From NCBI RefSeq assembly GCF_039532215.1, contig NZ_BAAARN010000001.1, positions 151,619-215,618 of the forward strand: a stretch of 64,000 nucleotides of DNA, given 5' to 3'. This stretch comes from Pedococcus aerophilus. Its GTDB lineage: Bacteria; Actinomycetota; Actinomycetes; Actinomycetales; Dermatophilaceae. The position numbers and the translations under genes are program-made. Below, in pieces: positions 9,079 to 18,641 of the stretch (positions are counted from its first letter, which is position 1; every line of letters begins with the position of its first letter). The notes under the pieces were generated by a model. It was not told where the DNA came from, ran no database searches, and worked only from the letters and a program-made list of their open reading frames with translations.

Positions 9079-10059
9079 ATGGCGATGACGGCGCGGGTCA
9101 AGGACGAGCTGAGCAGACTCGACGTCACGAAACCGTGCTGCCGCAAGTCGGAGGTGGCGGCGACCCTGCGGTTCGCGGGTGGACTGCACATCGTCGGCGG
9201 GCGGATCGTGGTCGAGGCCGAGCTCGACACGGCCAACGCGGCCCGGCGGCTCCGCAAGAACATCGGCGACCTCTACGGCCACCCGTCCGAGGTGCTCGTG
9301 CTGGCGGCCGGTGGCCTGCGCAAGGGCAGCCGCTACGTCGTGCGCGTGGTCCAGGACGGCGAGGCCCTGGCCCGCCAGACCGGTCTCATCGACGCGCGGG
9401 GTCGCCCGGTCCGTGGGCTGCCCCCCAAGGTCGTCAGTGCCTCGGCCTGCGACGCCGAGGCGGCCTGGCGCGGTGCCTTCATCGCGCACGGTTCGCTCAC
9501 CGAGCCCGGTCGGTCCTCAGCCTTGGAGATCACCTGCCCCGGTCCGGAGGCCGCACTGGCCCTCGTCGGTGCCGCCCGACGCCTCGGCATCCAGGCCAAG
9601 GCCCGCGAGGTGCGTGGCGTGGACCGCGTCGTCATCCGTGACGGTGACGCCATCGGCGCGATGCTCACCCGGCTCGGCGCCCACGAGGCGGTCCTGGCGT
9701 GGGAGGAGCGCCGGATGCGTCGCGAGGTCCGGGCCACCGCCAACCGCCTGGCCAACTTCGACGACGCCAACCTGCGCCGCTCCGCCCGGGCCGCCGTGGC
9801 AGCCGGGGCCCGGGTCCACCGGGCGATGGAGATCCTCGGCGAGGAGATCCCCGACCACCTCCGCGAGGCGGGGGAGCTGCGGCTCCAACACAAGCAGGCG
9901 TCCCTGGAGGAGCTCGGCCAGCTCGCCCAGCCGCCGATGACCAAGGACGCGGTCGCCGGGCGGATCCGCCGACTGCTCGCGATGGCCGACAAGCGAGCCC
10001 AGGACCTCGGCATCCCCGGTACGGACGCGAACCTCACCGCTGACATGCTGGACGCATGA
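9079..10059 (+). CDS. whiA: DNA-binding sporulation/division regulator WhiA
   Basis: WhiA, 326 residues, joins an N-terminal pair of LAGLIDADG-homing-endonuclease-like repeats (no longer a nuclease) to a C-terminal helix-turn-helix. The start [14 protein letters not shown] is typical, as is the [18 protein letters not shown] segment. The C-terminal DNA-binding part runs from about 225 ([11 protein letters not shown]). In Streptomyces it acts with WhiB at sporulation promoters. In non-sporulating relatives it is kept and tied to division or cell-cycle control. It is the last gene of the uvrC-rapZ-yvcK-whiA block. Its stop overlaps the ugd start by 4 bases, so ugd is probably co-transcribed. 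Confidence 0.96.
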   Translation: MAMTARVKDELSRLDVTKPCCRKSEVAATLRFAGGLHIVGGRIVVEAELDTANAARRLRKNIGDLYGHPSEVLVLAAGGLRKGSRYVVRVVQDGEALARQTGLIDARGRPVRGLPPKVVSASACDAEAAWRGAFIAHGSLTEPGRSSALEITCPGPEAALALVGAARRLGIQAKAREVRGVDRVVIRDGDAIGAMLTRLGAHEAVLAWEERRMRREVRATANRLANFDDANLRRSARAAVAAGARVHRAMEILGEEIPDHLREAGELRLQHKQASLEELGQLAQPPMTKDAVAGRIRRLLAMADKRAQDLGIPGTDANLTADMLDA

Positions 10060-11228
10060 CACAGATCGCCGTCGTCGGCACCGGGTACGTCGGACTCTCG
10101 ATCGCGGTGCTGCTGTCCCGGCACCACCCGGTGGTGGCGCTCGACATCGACGCCGCTCGTGTCGCGGGCCTCAAGGACGGGCGCAGTCCCATCCACGACG
10201 CCGAGATCGAGGCGGCACTCGCCACCGACGACCTCGACCTCACCTTCACGACCGAGGCGGCGGAGGCCTACGCGGGCGCGGAGTTCGTCGTCGTCGCCAC
10301 CCCCACCGACTACGACCCCGACACCAACTACTTCAACACCTCGTCGGTCGAGGCGGTGCTCAAGGACGCCGCGGCGCACAACCCGTCGGCCACCCTGGTG
10401 GTCAAGTCCACCGTGCCGGTCGGCTTCACCCGCGACGTCTCGGACCGCCTGGGCCTGGACACCGTGGTCTTCAGCCCGGAGTTCCTGCGCGAGGGCAAGG
10501 CGCTGTGGGACCTCCTGCACCCGTCCCGCATCGTCATGGGGGAGCGCAGCGAGCGGGCCCAGCACTTCGCCGACCTGCTCTCGGAGGCGGCGCTCGAGGA
10601 CGACGTGCCCGTCCTGCTCACGGACAGCACCGAGGCCGAGGCGATCAAGCTCTTCGCCAACACCTTCCTCGCGATGCGGGTGGCGTTCTTCAACGAGCTC
10701 GACACCTTCGCGGCGACCCACGGCCTCGACAGCCGACAGATCATCGACGGGGTGGGCCTCGACCCGCGCATCGGCAGCCACTACAACAACCCGTCCTTCG
10801 GGTACGGCGGCTACTGCCTGCCCAAGGACACCAAGCAGCTGCTGGCCAACTACCAGAACGTGCCGCAGAACCTCGTCGAGGCGATCGTCAACGCCAACGC
10901 CACGCGCAAGGACTTCGTGGCGAACGACATCCTGTCCCGCCGCCCCGGCGTCGTGGGCATCCACCGCCTCATCATGAAGGCGGAGTCGGACAACTTCCGG
11001 GCCAGCAGCGTGCAGGGGATCATGAAGCGCATCAAGGCCAAGGGCGTCGAGGTGATCGTCTTCGAGCCCGCCGTCGCCGACGACCACTTCTTCGGCTCCC
11101 GGGTCGTGCGCGACCTCGCCGAGTTCAAGGCGGCCTCCGACATCATCGTCGCGAACCGCGTGGTGCCCGAGCTCGCCGACGTCGTGGACAAGGTCTACAC
11201 GCGCGACCTGTTCGGCGGCGACCAGTAG
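10056..11228 (+). CDS. ugd: UDP-glucose 6-dehydrogenase, Escherichia Ugd type
   Basis: 390-residue NAD-dependent dehydrogenase that oxidises UDP-glucose to UDP-glucuronate for polysaccharide precursors. The N-terminal Rossmann motif is [10 protein letters not shown]. Catalytic Cys254 lies in [18 protein letters not shown], and [20 protein letters not shown] is the conserved central segment. By recall it is strikingly close to Escherichia coli Ugd along its whole length, including [39 protein letters not shown] and the C-terminus KVYTRDLFG. Most actinobacterial UDP-glucose dehydrogenases belong to a longer, different subgroup. No glycosyltransferase or polysaccharide export genes are adjacent. 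It sits between whiA (ATGA overlap) and gap, where many actinobacteria have no such gene. Confidence 0.93.
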   Translation: MTQIAVVGTGYVGLSIAVLLSRHHPVVALDIDAARVAGLKDGRSPIHDAEIEAALATDDLDLTFTTEAAEAYAGAEFVVVATPTDYDPDTNYFNTSSVEAVLKDAAAHNPSATLVVKSTVPVGFTRDVSDRLGLDTVVFSPEFLREGKALWDLLHPSRIVMGERSERAQHFADLLSEAALEDDVPVLLTDSTEAEAIKLFANTFLAMRVAFFNELDTFAATHGLDSRQIIDGVGLDPRIGSHYNNPSFGYGGYCLPKDTKQLLANYQNVPQNLVEAIVNANATRKDFVANDILSRRPGVVGIHRLIMKAESDNFRASSVQGIMKRIKAKGVEVIVFEPAVADDHFFGSRVVRDLAEFKAASDIIVANRVVPELADVVDKVYTRDLFGGDQ

Positions 11229-11275
11229 GTCGACCAGTGGGTCCCAGGGTTACCCGCCCGTACACCGGACCGTCC

Positions 11276-11305
11276 TGTCGGCACCACACGGCGATCCAAT
11301 AGGGT
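11276..11305 (+). promoter_or_regulatory. Candidate promoter of the gap-pgk-tpiA operon
   Basis: TGTCGG at 11276-11281 and TAGGGT at 11300-11305 are separated by 18 bases. Transcription from here would give a leader of about 57 bases carrying the palindrome at 11321-11339. The -35 match is weak. Confidence 0.35.
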
Positions 11306-11320
11306 CGGGAACGACTCCAC

Positions 11321-11339
11321 GTGCCGCGTCACGCGGCAC
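11321..11339. promoter_or_regulatory. 19-bp perfect palindrome in the gap leader
   Basis: GTGCCGCGTcACGCGGCAC is two exact 9-base arms around one base. It lies between the candidate -10 box and the gap start at 11370. It may be a repressor operator just downstream of the transcription start, or a 5' stabilising hairpin in the mRNA. Confidence 0.45.
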
Positions 11340-11354
11340 ACCGTCCCCACCTGA

Positions 11355-12374
<1,020 letters not shown>

Positions 12375-12377
12375 CGC

Positions 12378-13592
12378 ATGCAGTCGATCTCCGAGCTGGG
12401 CGACCTGCGCGGGAAGCGCGTCCTCGTCCGGTCTGACCTCAACGTGCCGCTCGACGGCACCACGATCACCGACGACGGCCGCATCCGTGCCTCCGTCCCG
12501 ACGATCAAGGCTCTCTCCGAGGCGGGCGCACGCGTCATCGTGTGCGCCCACCTCGGGCGGCCCAAGGGCGCGCCGGAGGACAAGTACTCCTTGGCTCCCG
12601 TCGCGACCCGCCTCGGCGAGCTGCTGGGCCGGGACGTCACCTTCGCCACGGACACGGTGGGGGACAGCGCCCGCTCGGCCGTCGACGGCGCGCAGGACGG
12701 CGACGTCGTGCTGCTCGAGAACCTGCGGTTCAACGCGGGGGAGACGGCCAAGACGGACGAGGAGCGGGCCGAGTTCGCGGGCCAGCTCGCCGGGCTCGCC
12801 GACGTCTTCGTCTCCGACGGGTTCGGGGTCGTGCACCGCAAGCAGGCCAGCGTCTACGACGTCGCCCGGCTGCTGCCGTCCGCCGTGGGTGGCCTCGTCG
12901 AGACCGAGGTGGGCGTGCTCAAGCGCCTCACCGAGGAGCCCGAGCGCCCGTACGCCGTGGTGCTCGGTGGCGCGAAGGTGTCCGACAAGCTCGGGGTCAT
13001 CGACAACCTCCTCGGCACCGCCGACCGCCTGCTCATCGGCGGCGGCATGGTCTTCACCTTCCTGGCCGCCCAGGACTACGAGGTGGGCAAGTCCCTCCTC
13101 GAGGCCGACCAGCTCGACGTCGTCCGCGGCTACATCGAGCAGGCCAAGGAGCGTGGCGTCGAGATCGTCCTGCCCGTCGACATCGTCGCCGCGACCGAGT
13201 TCTCGGCGGACGCCGAGCACGACGTGGTGCCGGCCGGCGCCATACCGGCTGACCGGATGGGACTGGACATCGGACCGGAGTCCGGGGTCCTGTTCGCCGA
13301 GAAGCTCAAGGACTGCAAGACGGTGTTCTGGAACGGGCCGATGGGCGCGTTCGAGATGGAGCCGTATGCCGCGGGCACGGCTGCCGTGGCCAAGGCCCTG
13401 GTCGAGGTCACCCAGAAGGGCGCCCTCACCGTCGTCGGTGGTGGCGACTCCGCCGCCGCCGTCCGCCAGCTCGGCTTCGAGGACGCGCAGTTCGGGCACA
13501 TCTCCACCGGTGGCGGGGCGAGCCTGGAGTACCTGGAGGGCAAGGAGCTCCCCGGCCTGACCGTGCTCGACGAGACGAAGGACCCCGCCTGA
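12378..13592 (+). CDS. pgk: Phosphoglycerate kinase
   Basis: 404-residue two-domain kinase transferring phosphate from 1,3-bisphosphoglycerate to ADP. Substrate-side motifs include [10 protein letters not shown] near residue 18 and HLGRPKG near 60. The nucleotide-binding [12 protein letters not shown] and the C-terminal [14 protein letters not shown] followed by [15 protein letters not shown] are all present. It starts 3 bases after the gap stop and its last base is the first base of the tpiA ATG (TGATG), so the three glycolytic genes are tightly coupled. Length is normal for actinobacteria. Confidence 0.97.
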   Translation: MQSISELGDLRGKRVLVRSDLNVPLDGTTITDDGRIRASVPTIKALSEAGARVIVCAHLGRPKGAPEDKYSLAPVATRLGELLGRDVTFATDTVGDSARSAVDGAQDGDVVLLENLRFNAGETAKTDEERAEFAGQLAGLADVFVSDGFGVVHRKQASVYDVARLLPSAVGGLVETEVGVLKRLTEEPERPYAVVLGGAKVSDKLGVIDNLLGTADRLLIGGGMVFTFLAAQDYEVGKSLLEADQLDVVRGYIEQAKERGVEIVLPVDIVAATEFSADAEHDVVPAGAIPADRMGLDIGPESGVLFAEKLKDCKTVFWNGPMGAFEMEPYAAGTAAVAKALVEVTQKGALTVVGGGDSAAAVRQLGFEDAQFGHISTGGGASLEYLEGKELPGLTVLDETKDPA

Positions 13593-14398
13593 TGGCAGCC
13601 AAGACCTCCGGCCGTGTCCCGCTCATGGCGGGCAACTGGAAGATGAACCTCGACCACCTCCAGGCCACCCACCTGGTCCAGAAGCTCGACTGGACCCTCA
13701 AGGACGGGCGGCACGACTTCAAGGCCGTCGAGGTCGTCGTCCTCCCGCCGTTCACCGACCTGCGTTCGGTCCAGACCCTCATCGACGGCGACCGGCTCGA
13801 GCTGCGCCACGGGGCCCAGGACCTGTCCGCCCACGACCCGGGTGCCTACACCGGGGAGATCTCGGGAGCGTTCCTCGCCAAGCTCGGCTGCACCTACGTC
13901 ACCGTGGGGCACAGCGAGCGGCGCGAGTACCACGCGGAGTCCGACGAGGTCGTCAACACCAAGGTGAAGATGGCCTACAAGCACGGACTCACACCGATCT
14001 TCTGCGTCGGGGAGGGCCTCGAGGTCCGTCAGGCCGGTGAGCACGTCGCCCACGTCCTCGCGCAGGTCGAGGCCGGTCTCGCCGGGGTCACCGCCGAGCA
14101 GGCGAAGTCCGTCGTCGTCGCCTACGAGCCGGTCTGGGCGATCGGCACCGGCGAGGTCGCGACGCCCGAGGACGCGCAGGAGGTCTGTGCCGCCATCCGC
14201 ACCAAGCTCGCCGAGCTGTACTCGGGCGACCTCGCGGACGCGGTGCGCGTGCTCTACGGCGGGTCGGTGAAGGCCAACAACGTCGCCGCCATCATGGCCC
14301 AGGAGGACGTCGACGGCGCACTCGTCGGTGGCGCCTCGATCGTCCCCGAGGAGTTCTCCTCGATCTGCCGCTACCGCGACCACAACAAGACCAGCTGA
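13592..14398 (+). CDS. tpiA: Triose-phosphate isomerase
   Basis: 268-residue TIM barrel interconverting dihydroxyacetone phosphate and glyceraldehyde 3-phosphate. GNWKMN holds the catalytic lysine near the start. The electrophilic histidine is in TVGHSERR, and the catalytic base is Glu179 in [20 protein letters not shown] near the end is the phosphate-binding segment. The N-terminus [19 protein letters not shown] is a few residues longer than average. The gene overlaps pgk by one base and ends the glycolytic trio. A separate promoter signal precedes secG. Confidence 0.97.
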   Translation: MAAKTSGRVPLMAGNWKMNLDHLQATHLVQKLDWTLKDGRHDFKAVEVVVLPPFTDLRSVQTLIDGDRLELRHGAQDLSAHDPGAYTGEISGAFLAKLGCTYVTVGHSERREYHAESDEVVNTKVKMAYKHGLTPIFCVGEGLEVRQAGEHVAHVLAQVEAGLAGVTAEQAKSVVVAYEPVWAIGTGEVATPEDAQEVCAAIRTKLAELYSGDLADAVRVLYGGSVKANNVAAIMAQEDVDGALVGGASIVPEEFSSICRYRDHNKTS

Positions 14399-14417
14399 GC
14401 CAGATCGGCGCGGTCGG

Positions 14418-14446
14418 TTCAGCCCGGCGTGGCGAGAAGGTATCCT
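14418..14446 (+). promoter_or_regulatory. Candidate promoter upstream of secG
   Basis: TTCAGC (14418-14423) and TATCCT (14441-14446) are spaced by 17 bases, giving a leader of roughly 45 bases to the secG GTG. It would let secG and rbpA be transcribed apart from the glycolytic operon. Confidence 0.4.
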
Positions 14447-14499
14447 GACCGCTGCTGCCGATTCGGTGGCGAACTGTTGTCGACGAAGATGGGTGAACC

Positions 14500-14745
14500 G
14501 TGGAAGCCGTACGCATTGGCCTGCAGGTCCTGCTGGTCATCGGTGGTCTGATCCTGACCTTGCTGATCCTGCTGCACAAGGGCAAGGGTGGCGGTCTGTC
14601 CGACATGTTCGGTGGTGGCATGTCCACCTCGCTGGGCTCCTCGTCCGTCGCCGAGCGCAACCTCGACCGCTTCACCGTCGCTGTCGGCATCGTCTGGTTC
14701 GCCTGCATCGTCGGCATCGGTCTCATCGACCGCTTCTCCGCCTGA
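14500..14745 (+). CDS. secG: Preprotein translocase subunit SecG
   Basis: 81-residue membrane protein, accessory subunit of the SecYEG export channel. Two hydrophobic segments (about 4-24 and 55-77) are joined by a Gly/Ser-rich loop containing GKGGGLSDMFGGGM, the family hallmark. GTG start, with only a weak upstream ribosome site. The neighbourhood (tpiA before, rbpA after) is the common one in actinobacteria. 21 bases separate it from rbpA, with an AAAGGAAG ribosome site between them. Confidence 0.93.
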   Translation: MEAVRIGLQVLLVIGGLILTLLILLHKGKGGGLSDMFGGGMSTSLGSSSVAERNLDRFTVAVGIVWFACIVGIGLIDRFSA

Positions 14746-14766
14746 CCCGAAAGGAAGCACTCCAAC

Positions 14767-15117
14767 ATGGCAGGTGGCAACGCAATCCGAGGCAGCCGAG
14801 TCGGCGCCGGACCCATGGGCGAGGCGGAGCGCGGCGACGCAGCCCCCCGGGTCTTCATCTCCTACTGGTGCGCCAACGGCCACCAGACCCGTCCGAGCTT
14901 CGCCGAGGAGCCCGGCCTGGCCGTCCCCGAGACGTGGGACTGCCCGCGCTGCGGGTTCCCCGCCGGGCAGGACGAGGCCAACCCCCCGGCCCCGCCGAAG
15001 GTGGAGCCGTACAAGACGCACCTCGCCTACGTGAAGGAGCGCCGCTCGGACGCCGACGGCAAGGCCATCCTCGACGAGGCGCTGGCCACGCTGCGCGACC
15101 GCAAGCTCATCCAGTAG
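14767..15117 (+). CDS. rbpA: RNA polymerase-binding protein RbpA
   Basis: 116-residue actinobacterial transcription factor that binds RNA polymerase and the principal sigma factor, stabilising open complexes and modulating rifampicin tolerance. The sequence MAGGNAIRGSRVGAGPMGEA is the conserved basic N-terminus. The zinc-ribbon-like core has CANGHQTR and CPRCGFP (in this copy CANGH and CPRC supply the metal-type ligands). The C-terminal sigma-interacting helix is HLAYVKERRSDADG followed by LDEAL. It follows secG in the same orientation and ends just before a strong hairpin. Confidence 0.95.
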   Translation: MAGGNAIRGSRVGAGPMGEAERGDAAPRVFISYWCANGHQTRPSFAEEPGLAVPETWDCPRCGFPAGQDEANPPAPPKVEPYKTHLAYVKERRSDADGKAILDEALATLRDRKLIQ

Positions 15118-15135
15118 CAGCACGCACGACCCGCT

Positions 15136-15172
15136 CGAAGGGCGCCCGGACCACGGTCCGAGGCGCCCTTCG
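15136..15172 (+). terminator. Hairpin terminator after rbpA
   Basis: CGAAGGGCGCC at 15136-15146 pairs exactly with GGCGCCCTTCG at 15162-15172 across a 15-base loop that itself can fold (GGACC/GGTCC). It lies 18 bases after the rbpA stop. No T-tract follows. It marks the end of the secG-rbpA unit. Confidence 0.7.
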
Positions 15173-15307
15173 CCGTACCCGCCCCGTGGTGCGAAGGAAT
15201 CTGCTCGGTCAGGGGTTTGGACCGGGCCGCAGCGGGCACACACCGTGTGGGTGGACGGCTTCCGGCGACTGCTCATGTGGCGCCCGCCCACCAGTCAGGA
15301 GATGCCT

Positions 15308-16399
15308 GTGGCCCCCGAACCGTCCGACCCCGCCTGGGTGTCCCTGGCCCCCGACGCGGCCGCTGACCGGCCTGCTGGGGCGGCAGGAGGCCAGGATGGG
15401 CTGCTGACGCGAGCCACCGCCGCAGCCGGGGACGTCCCGGCGGCGATGGCGCTGCTCCCCCACCTCGCCTCGACGCCGCTGCCCGGTCGGGGGCGCACCC
15501 TCGACCTCTGGTCCACGCTGGCGTCCCTGGCAGCTGTCGACCTGACCGTCGCCCGCGTGGTCGAGCCGCACCTCGACGCCCTCGCGATCATGGACCAGGC
15601 CGGTCTGGCGCCGCCCGCACCCGACAGCACCTGGGGGGTGTGGGCGGCACACGCGCCTGGTGCACGCCTCGACGCGACCCTGACCGACGACGGGTTCCGG
15701 CTCGACGGGACCAAACCGTGGTGCTCCCTGGCGCAGCACGTCACCCACGCCGTCGTCACGGCCCACACCTCCGACACCACGCGGAGGGCCTTCGTCGTCG
15801 ACCTGGCTCACCCCGGCGCGACGCACGACGACCCCCGGGGATGGGTGTCGCGCGGCCTGGTCGAGCTCGTCTCCGTGGCCACCCATTACGACGGCGTGCC
15901 CGCCGTCGCCGTGGGCGCGGACGACTGGTACCTCTCCCGACCCGGGTTCGCCTGGGGTGGCATCGGGGTCGCTGCGTGCTGGTACGGGGCCGCTGTCGGC
16001 CTCGCCCGCACGCTCGCCGGCGCCTGCGGCCGGCGTGAGCCCGACCAGGTGGCCCTGATGCACCTCGGCGCGGTCGACGCCCGCCTGCACGCGGCCCGGT
16101 GCGCTCTCGCCGAGGCAGCCGACACCGTGGACACCGGTGGTGCCGACGGTGACGCCGGGGCCCTGCTCGCCGCCCGTGTCCGGGCCGTCGTGGCGGCCAC
16201 CTGCGAGGACGTGCTCACGCGCGTCGGTCACGCCCTGGGGCCCGGGCCGCTCACCGCCGACGCAGCCCACGCGGCGCGCGTCGCCGACCTCACGGTCTAC
16301 CTGCGCCAGCACCACGCCGAACGGGACGACGCGGCGCTGGGGCGACAGGCGCTGACGGGGTGGCTGGGGCAGACCCCCGCCTCGCGGCCCACCACGTGA
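15308..16399 (+). CDS. Acyl-CoA dehydrogenase-like protein of a three-gene cluster
   Basis: About 363 residues, resembling the acyl-CoA dehydrogenase fold. The middle segment (FRLDGTKPWCSLAQHVTHAVV) looks like the flavin-binding beta domain, and the C-terminal half is helical (AARCALAEAADTVD). Several catalytic landmarks of true acyl-CoA dehydrogenases are not obvious, so substrate and even activity are open. The start is chosen at GTG 15308 because AGGAG at 15297-15301 is 6 bases upstream. An in-frame start at 15245 would add 21 residues. It overlaps the PIG-L/methyltransferase gene by 4 bases and so belongs with it and the glycosyltransferase. I recall this trio as neighbours in other bacteria, with no settled function. 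Confidence 0.75.
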   Translation: MAPEPSDPAWVSLAPDAAADRPAGAAGGQDGLLTRATAAAGDVPAAMALLPHLASTPLPGRGRTLDLWSTLASLAAVDLTVARVVEPHLDALAIMDQAGLAPPAPDSTWGVWAAHAPGARLDATLTDDGFRLDGTKPWCSLAQHVTHAVVTAHTSDTTRRAFVVDLAHPGATHDDPRGWVSRGLVELVSVATHYDGVPAVAVGADDWYLSRPGFAWGGIGVAACWYGAAVGLARTLAGACGRREPDQVALMHLGAVDARLHAARCALAEAADTVDTGGADGDAGALLAARVRAVVAATCEDVLTRVGHALGPGPLTADAAHAARVADLTVYLRQHHAERDDAALGRQALTGWLGQTPASRPTT

Positions 16400-17778
16400 C
16401 CGGCTCCGACGCGCCTGCGGGGTTCGACCCGCACGCGCCCGGGACACCGGAGGCCCACTGGACCCGGGTGCTGGACGACGTGGCACGGCCGGTGACCGCT
16501 CCCGACCTCCTCCCATCCGGCAGTGACCTCGTGGTGCTCGCCGCCCACCCCGACGACGAGTCCCTCGCCGCGGGCGGCCTGCTCGCGGAGGCTGCGGCCC
16601 TGGGACGACGGGCGATCCTCGTGGTCGCGACCTCCGGTGAGGGATCGCACCCACGGTCCGCGACCCATACCCCTGCGCAGCTGGCGGCCGTCCGGGAACG
16701 TGAGGTCACGGCCGCGCTGCGGGCCGTCCACCCGGGTGCTCTGCTCGTGCTCCTGCGGCTGCCCGACGGGGGACTGGCCGGTCAGCGGGCTGCCCTGGCC
16801 GAGTCGCTGGCCGGGGTGGTCGGGCCCCGGACGGTGCTCGCCGCGCCCTGGCGTCGGGACGGCCACACCGACCACGACACCGCCGGTGCGGTCGCGGCCG
16901 AGGTGGCGACCGCGGTCGGGGCGACGCTGCTCGAGTACCCCGTGTGGCTGTGGCACTGGGGCAGCGGGTCGGATCTGGCCGGTGAGGTCGTGGTGCGGCT
17001 GCCCCTCGGTGTCGAGGCGCTCACGCGAAGGGCCGCGGCCCAGGCGGCGCACGTCTCCCAGGTGCACGCGCTCTCCCCGCAGGCGGGCGACGAGGTGCTG
17101 CTCCCCGCGCACGTCCTCGAGCGGTTCACCCGTCCCCACGAGGTCTTCATCGCCTCGCTCACAGAACGCTCGGCCACCCGGCACTCGGACGCCGCCTTCG
17201 ACGACATGTTCGACGGCTCCGACGACCCGTGGCGGTTCGAGTCCAGCTGGTACGAGCAGCGCAAGCGGGCGGTCACGCTGGCAGCCCTCCCGCGAGAGCA
17301 CCTCGGCGCGGTCCTCGAGGTGGGCTGCTCGACCGGGGTGCTGACCAGCGCCCTGGCGCAGCGGGCCACGACGGTGGTCGGGACCGACGTCAGTGCGCGC
17401 GCCGTGGACCGCGCCCGTGCCCGGCTGGCCGGTAACGACGCGGTGACGATCAGGCAGCTGCGGTCGCCGCAGCAGTGGCCCGAGGGCAGCTTCGACCTCG
17501 TCGTGCTGTCCGAGGTCGGCTACTTCTGGCAGCCCGACGAGCTCGACCGGGCCCTGGCCCTGTCGGTGGGTTCGCTGACCGAGGACGGGTTGCTGCTGCT
17601 GTGCCACTGGCGGCACCCGGTGGACGGGTGGCCGCTGGACGGCGACATGGTCCACGAGGCCGCGGTCGGCCTCCCGGGGCTGCGGGTGGTGGTCAGCCAC
17701 GTCGAGACCGACTTCCGCCTCGACGTGCTGGCCGCCGGTGCATGGCAGACCCCGGCCACCCGCGAGGGGCTCGCGTGA
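16396..17778 (+). CDS. PIG-L family deacetylase fused to a SAM-dependent methyltransferase
   Basis: 460-residue two-domain protein. The N-terminal half is an LmbE/PIG-L zinc deacetylase: AHPDDE at residues 50-55 gives the metal-binding His51, Asp53/54 pair and Glu55, and HTDHD at 157-161 supplies a further histidine. PIG-L enzymes remove N-acetyl groups from GlcNAc conjugates. The C-terminal half is a class I methyltransferase of NodS-like type with motif I VLEVGCSTGV from 306 and VVGTDVSARAVD after it. Deacetylation followed by N-methylation of an amino sugar is a plausible combined reaction, as in Nod-factor synthesis, but this is inference. The GTG start overlaps the upstream gene (GTGA) and the stop overlaps the glycosyltransferase start (GTGA). 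Confidence 0.85.
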   Translation: MTGSDAPAGFDPHAPGTPEAHWTRVLDDVARPVTAPDLLPSGSDLVVLAAHPDDESLAAGGLLAEAAALGRRAILVVATSGEGSHPRSATHTPAQLAAVREREVTAALRAVHPGALLVLLRLPDGGLAGQRAALAESLAGVVGPRTVLAAPWRRDGHTDHDTAGAVAAEVATAVGATLLEYPVWLWHWGSGSDLAGEVVVRLPLGVEALTRRAAAQAAHVSQVHALSPQAGDEVLLPAHVLERFTRPHEVFIASLTERSATRHSDAAFDDMFDGSDDPWRFESSWYEQRKRAVTLAALPREHLGAVLEVGCSTGVLTSALAQRATTVVGTDVSARAVDRARARLAGNDAVTIRQLRSPQQWPEGSFDLVVLSEVGYFWQPDELDRALALSVGSLTEDGLLLLCHWRHPVDGWPLDGDMVHEAAVGLPGLRVVVSHVETDFRLDVLAAGAWQTPATREGLA

Positions 17779-18539
17779 GCACCGTGACCTCGGTCGCCGT
17801 CGTCGTGCCGGCTCGGGACGAGGAGCTCGTCCTCGCAGACTGCCTCGGCTCCCTCGAGGCTGCCCGGCAGGAGCTGCACCGCCACCGACCGGACGTCAGG
17901 GTGCAGGTCCTCGTGGTCCTGGACCGTTGCCTCGACGGCTCTGCCTCGGTGGTCGCGCGGCAGCCGGGTGTCGAGAGCCTGATGGTCTCGGCCGGCTGCG
18001 TCGGGACGGCGCGGGCCACGGGCGCCTCTCACGTCCTCTCGGGGTACGACACCCACGACCAGCTGTGGCTGGCCAGCACCGACGCTGACACGGTCGTCCC
18101 TGCGCACTGGCTCGTCACCCAGGTCGAGCTCGCGGAGAACGGCTGGGACCTGGTCCTCGGCACGGTGGAGCCGCACGACCTCGACGACCACCTGCTCGGC
18201 CGGTGGGCCAGACGCCACCGGCTGCTCGACGGGCACCCGCACGTTCACGGCGCGAATCTCGGCGTGCGCGCCTCGCGCTACGTCGAGGTCGGCGGTTTCC
18301 CCGGGGTCGCCCTGCACGAGGACGTGCTGCTGGTCGAGGCGGTCAAGGCCACCGGCGCCCCCTGGCTGGCCACGGACACGACGCGGGTGCGGACCGCCGG
18401 ACGGCTCGACGCCCGCGTCACCGGCGGTTTCGCCACCTACCTGCGCGACCTCGCCGACGCCGTCACCACCCCGGACCCGGCTGTCCACCCCGTCACAGTC
18501 CTGACCCCCACCGCGACCACCCCGGCCTTGTGCGACTAG
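17775..18539 (+). CDS. Family 2 glycosyltransferase of the three-gene cluster
   Basis: 254-residue GT-A fold transferase without membrane segments. The start VAVVVPARDEELVLADCL is the nucleotide-sugar-binding entry of family 2. STDADT puts the metal-binding D-x-D at Asp103 and Asp105, and HGANLGVRASRYVEVGGFP with HEDVLL downstream is the usual acceptor-side region. The GTG start overlaps the stop of the deacetylase/methyltransferase gene by 4 bases. With that partner it could build and then modify a small amino-sugar-containing glycolipid or glycoside. The product is unknown. It ends before a G-rich tandem repeat and the converging pgl gene. Confidence 0.85.
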   Translation: MSTVTSVAVVVPARDEELVLADCLGSLEAARQELHRHRPDVRVQVLVVLDRCLDGSASVVARQPGVESLMVSAGCVGTARATGASHVLSGYDTHDQLWLASTDADTVVPAHWLVTQVELAENGWDLVLGTVEPHDLDDHLLGRWARRHRLLDGHPHVHGANLGVRASRYVEVGGFPGVALHEDVLLVEAVKATGAPWLATDTTRVRTAGRLDARVTGGFATYLRDLADAVTTPDPAVHPVTVLTPTATTPALCD

Positions 18540-18594
18540 CGCTCGTCAGGACGCTGCGTCACGCCGCGACCAGCGAGCGTCATCGGCACGAAGC

Positions 18595-18629
18595 GGGGTG
18601 AGGGCGGGGTGGGGTGAGGGTGGGGTGGG
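18595..18629 (+). repeat. G-rich 16-bp tandem repeat between converging genes
   Basis: Two copies of a 16-base unit (18595-18610 and 18611-18626) differ at one position. Together with the following GGG they give seven runs of three or four G on the plus strand, a strong G-quadruplex pattern. It lies 55 bases after the glycosyltransferase stop and 12 bases before the end of the converging pgl gene, where it could help stop transcription. Confidence 0.6.
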
Positions 18630-18641
18630 CTCGTGGCTGGG

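Noticed and set aside
15239..15249. CACACCGTGTG near-palindrome before the three-gene cluster
   Set aside because: It is short and imperfect at the centre, and no promoter is aligned with it.
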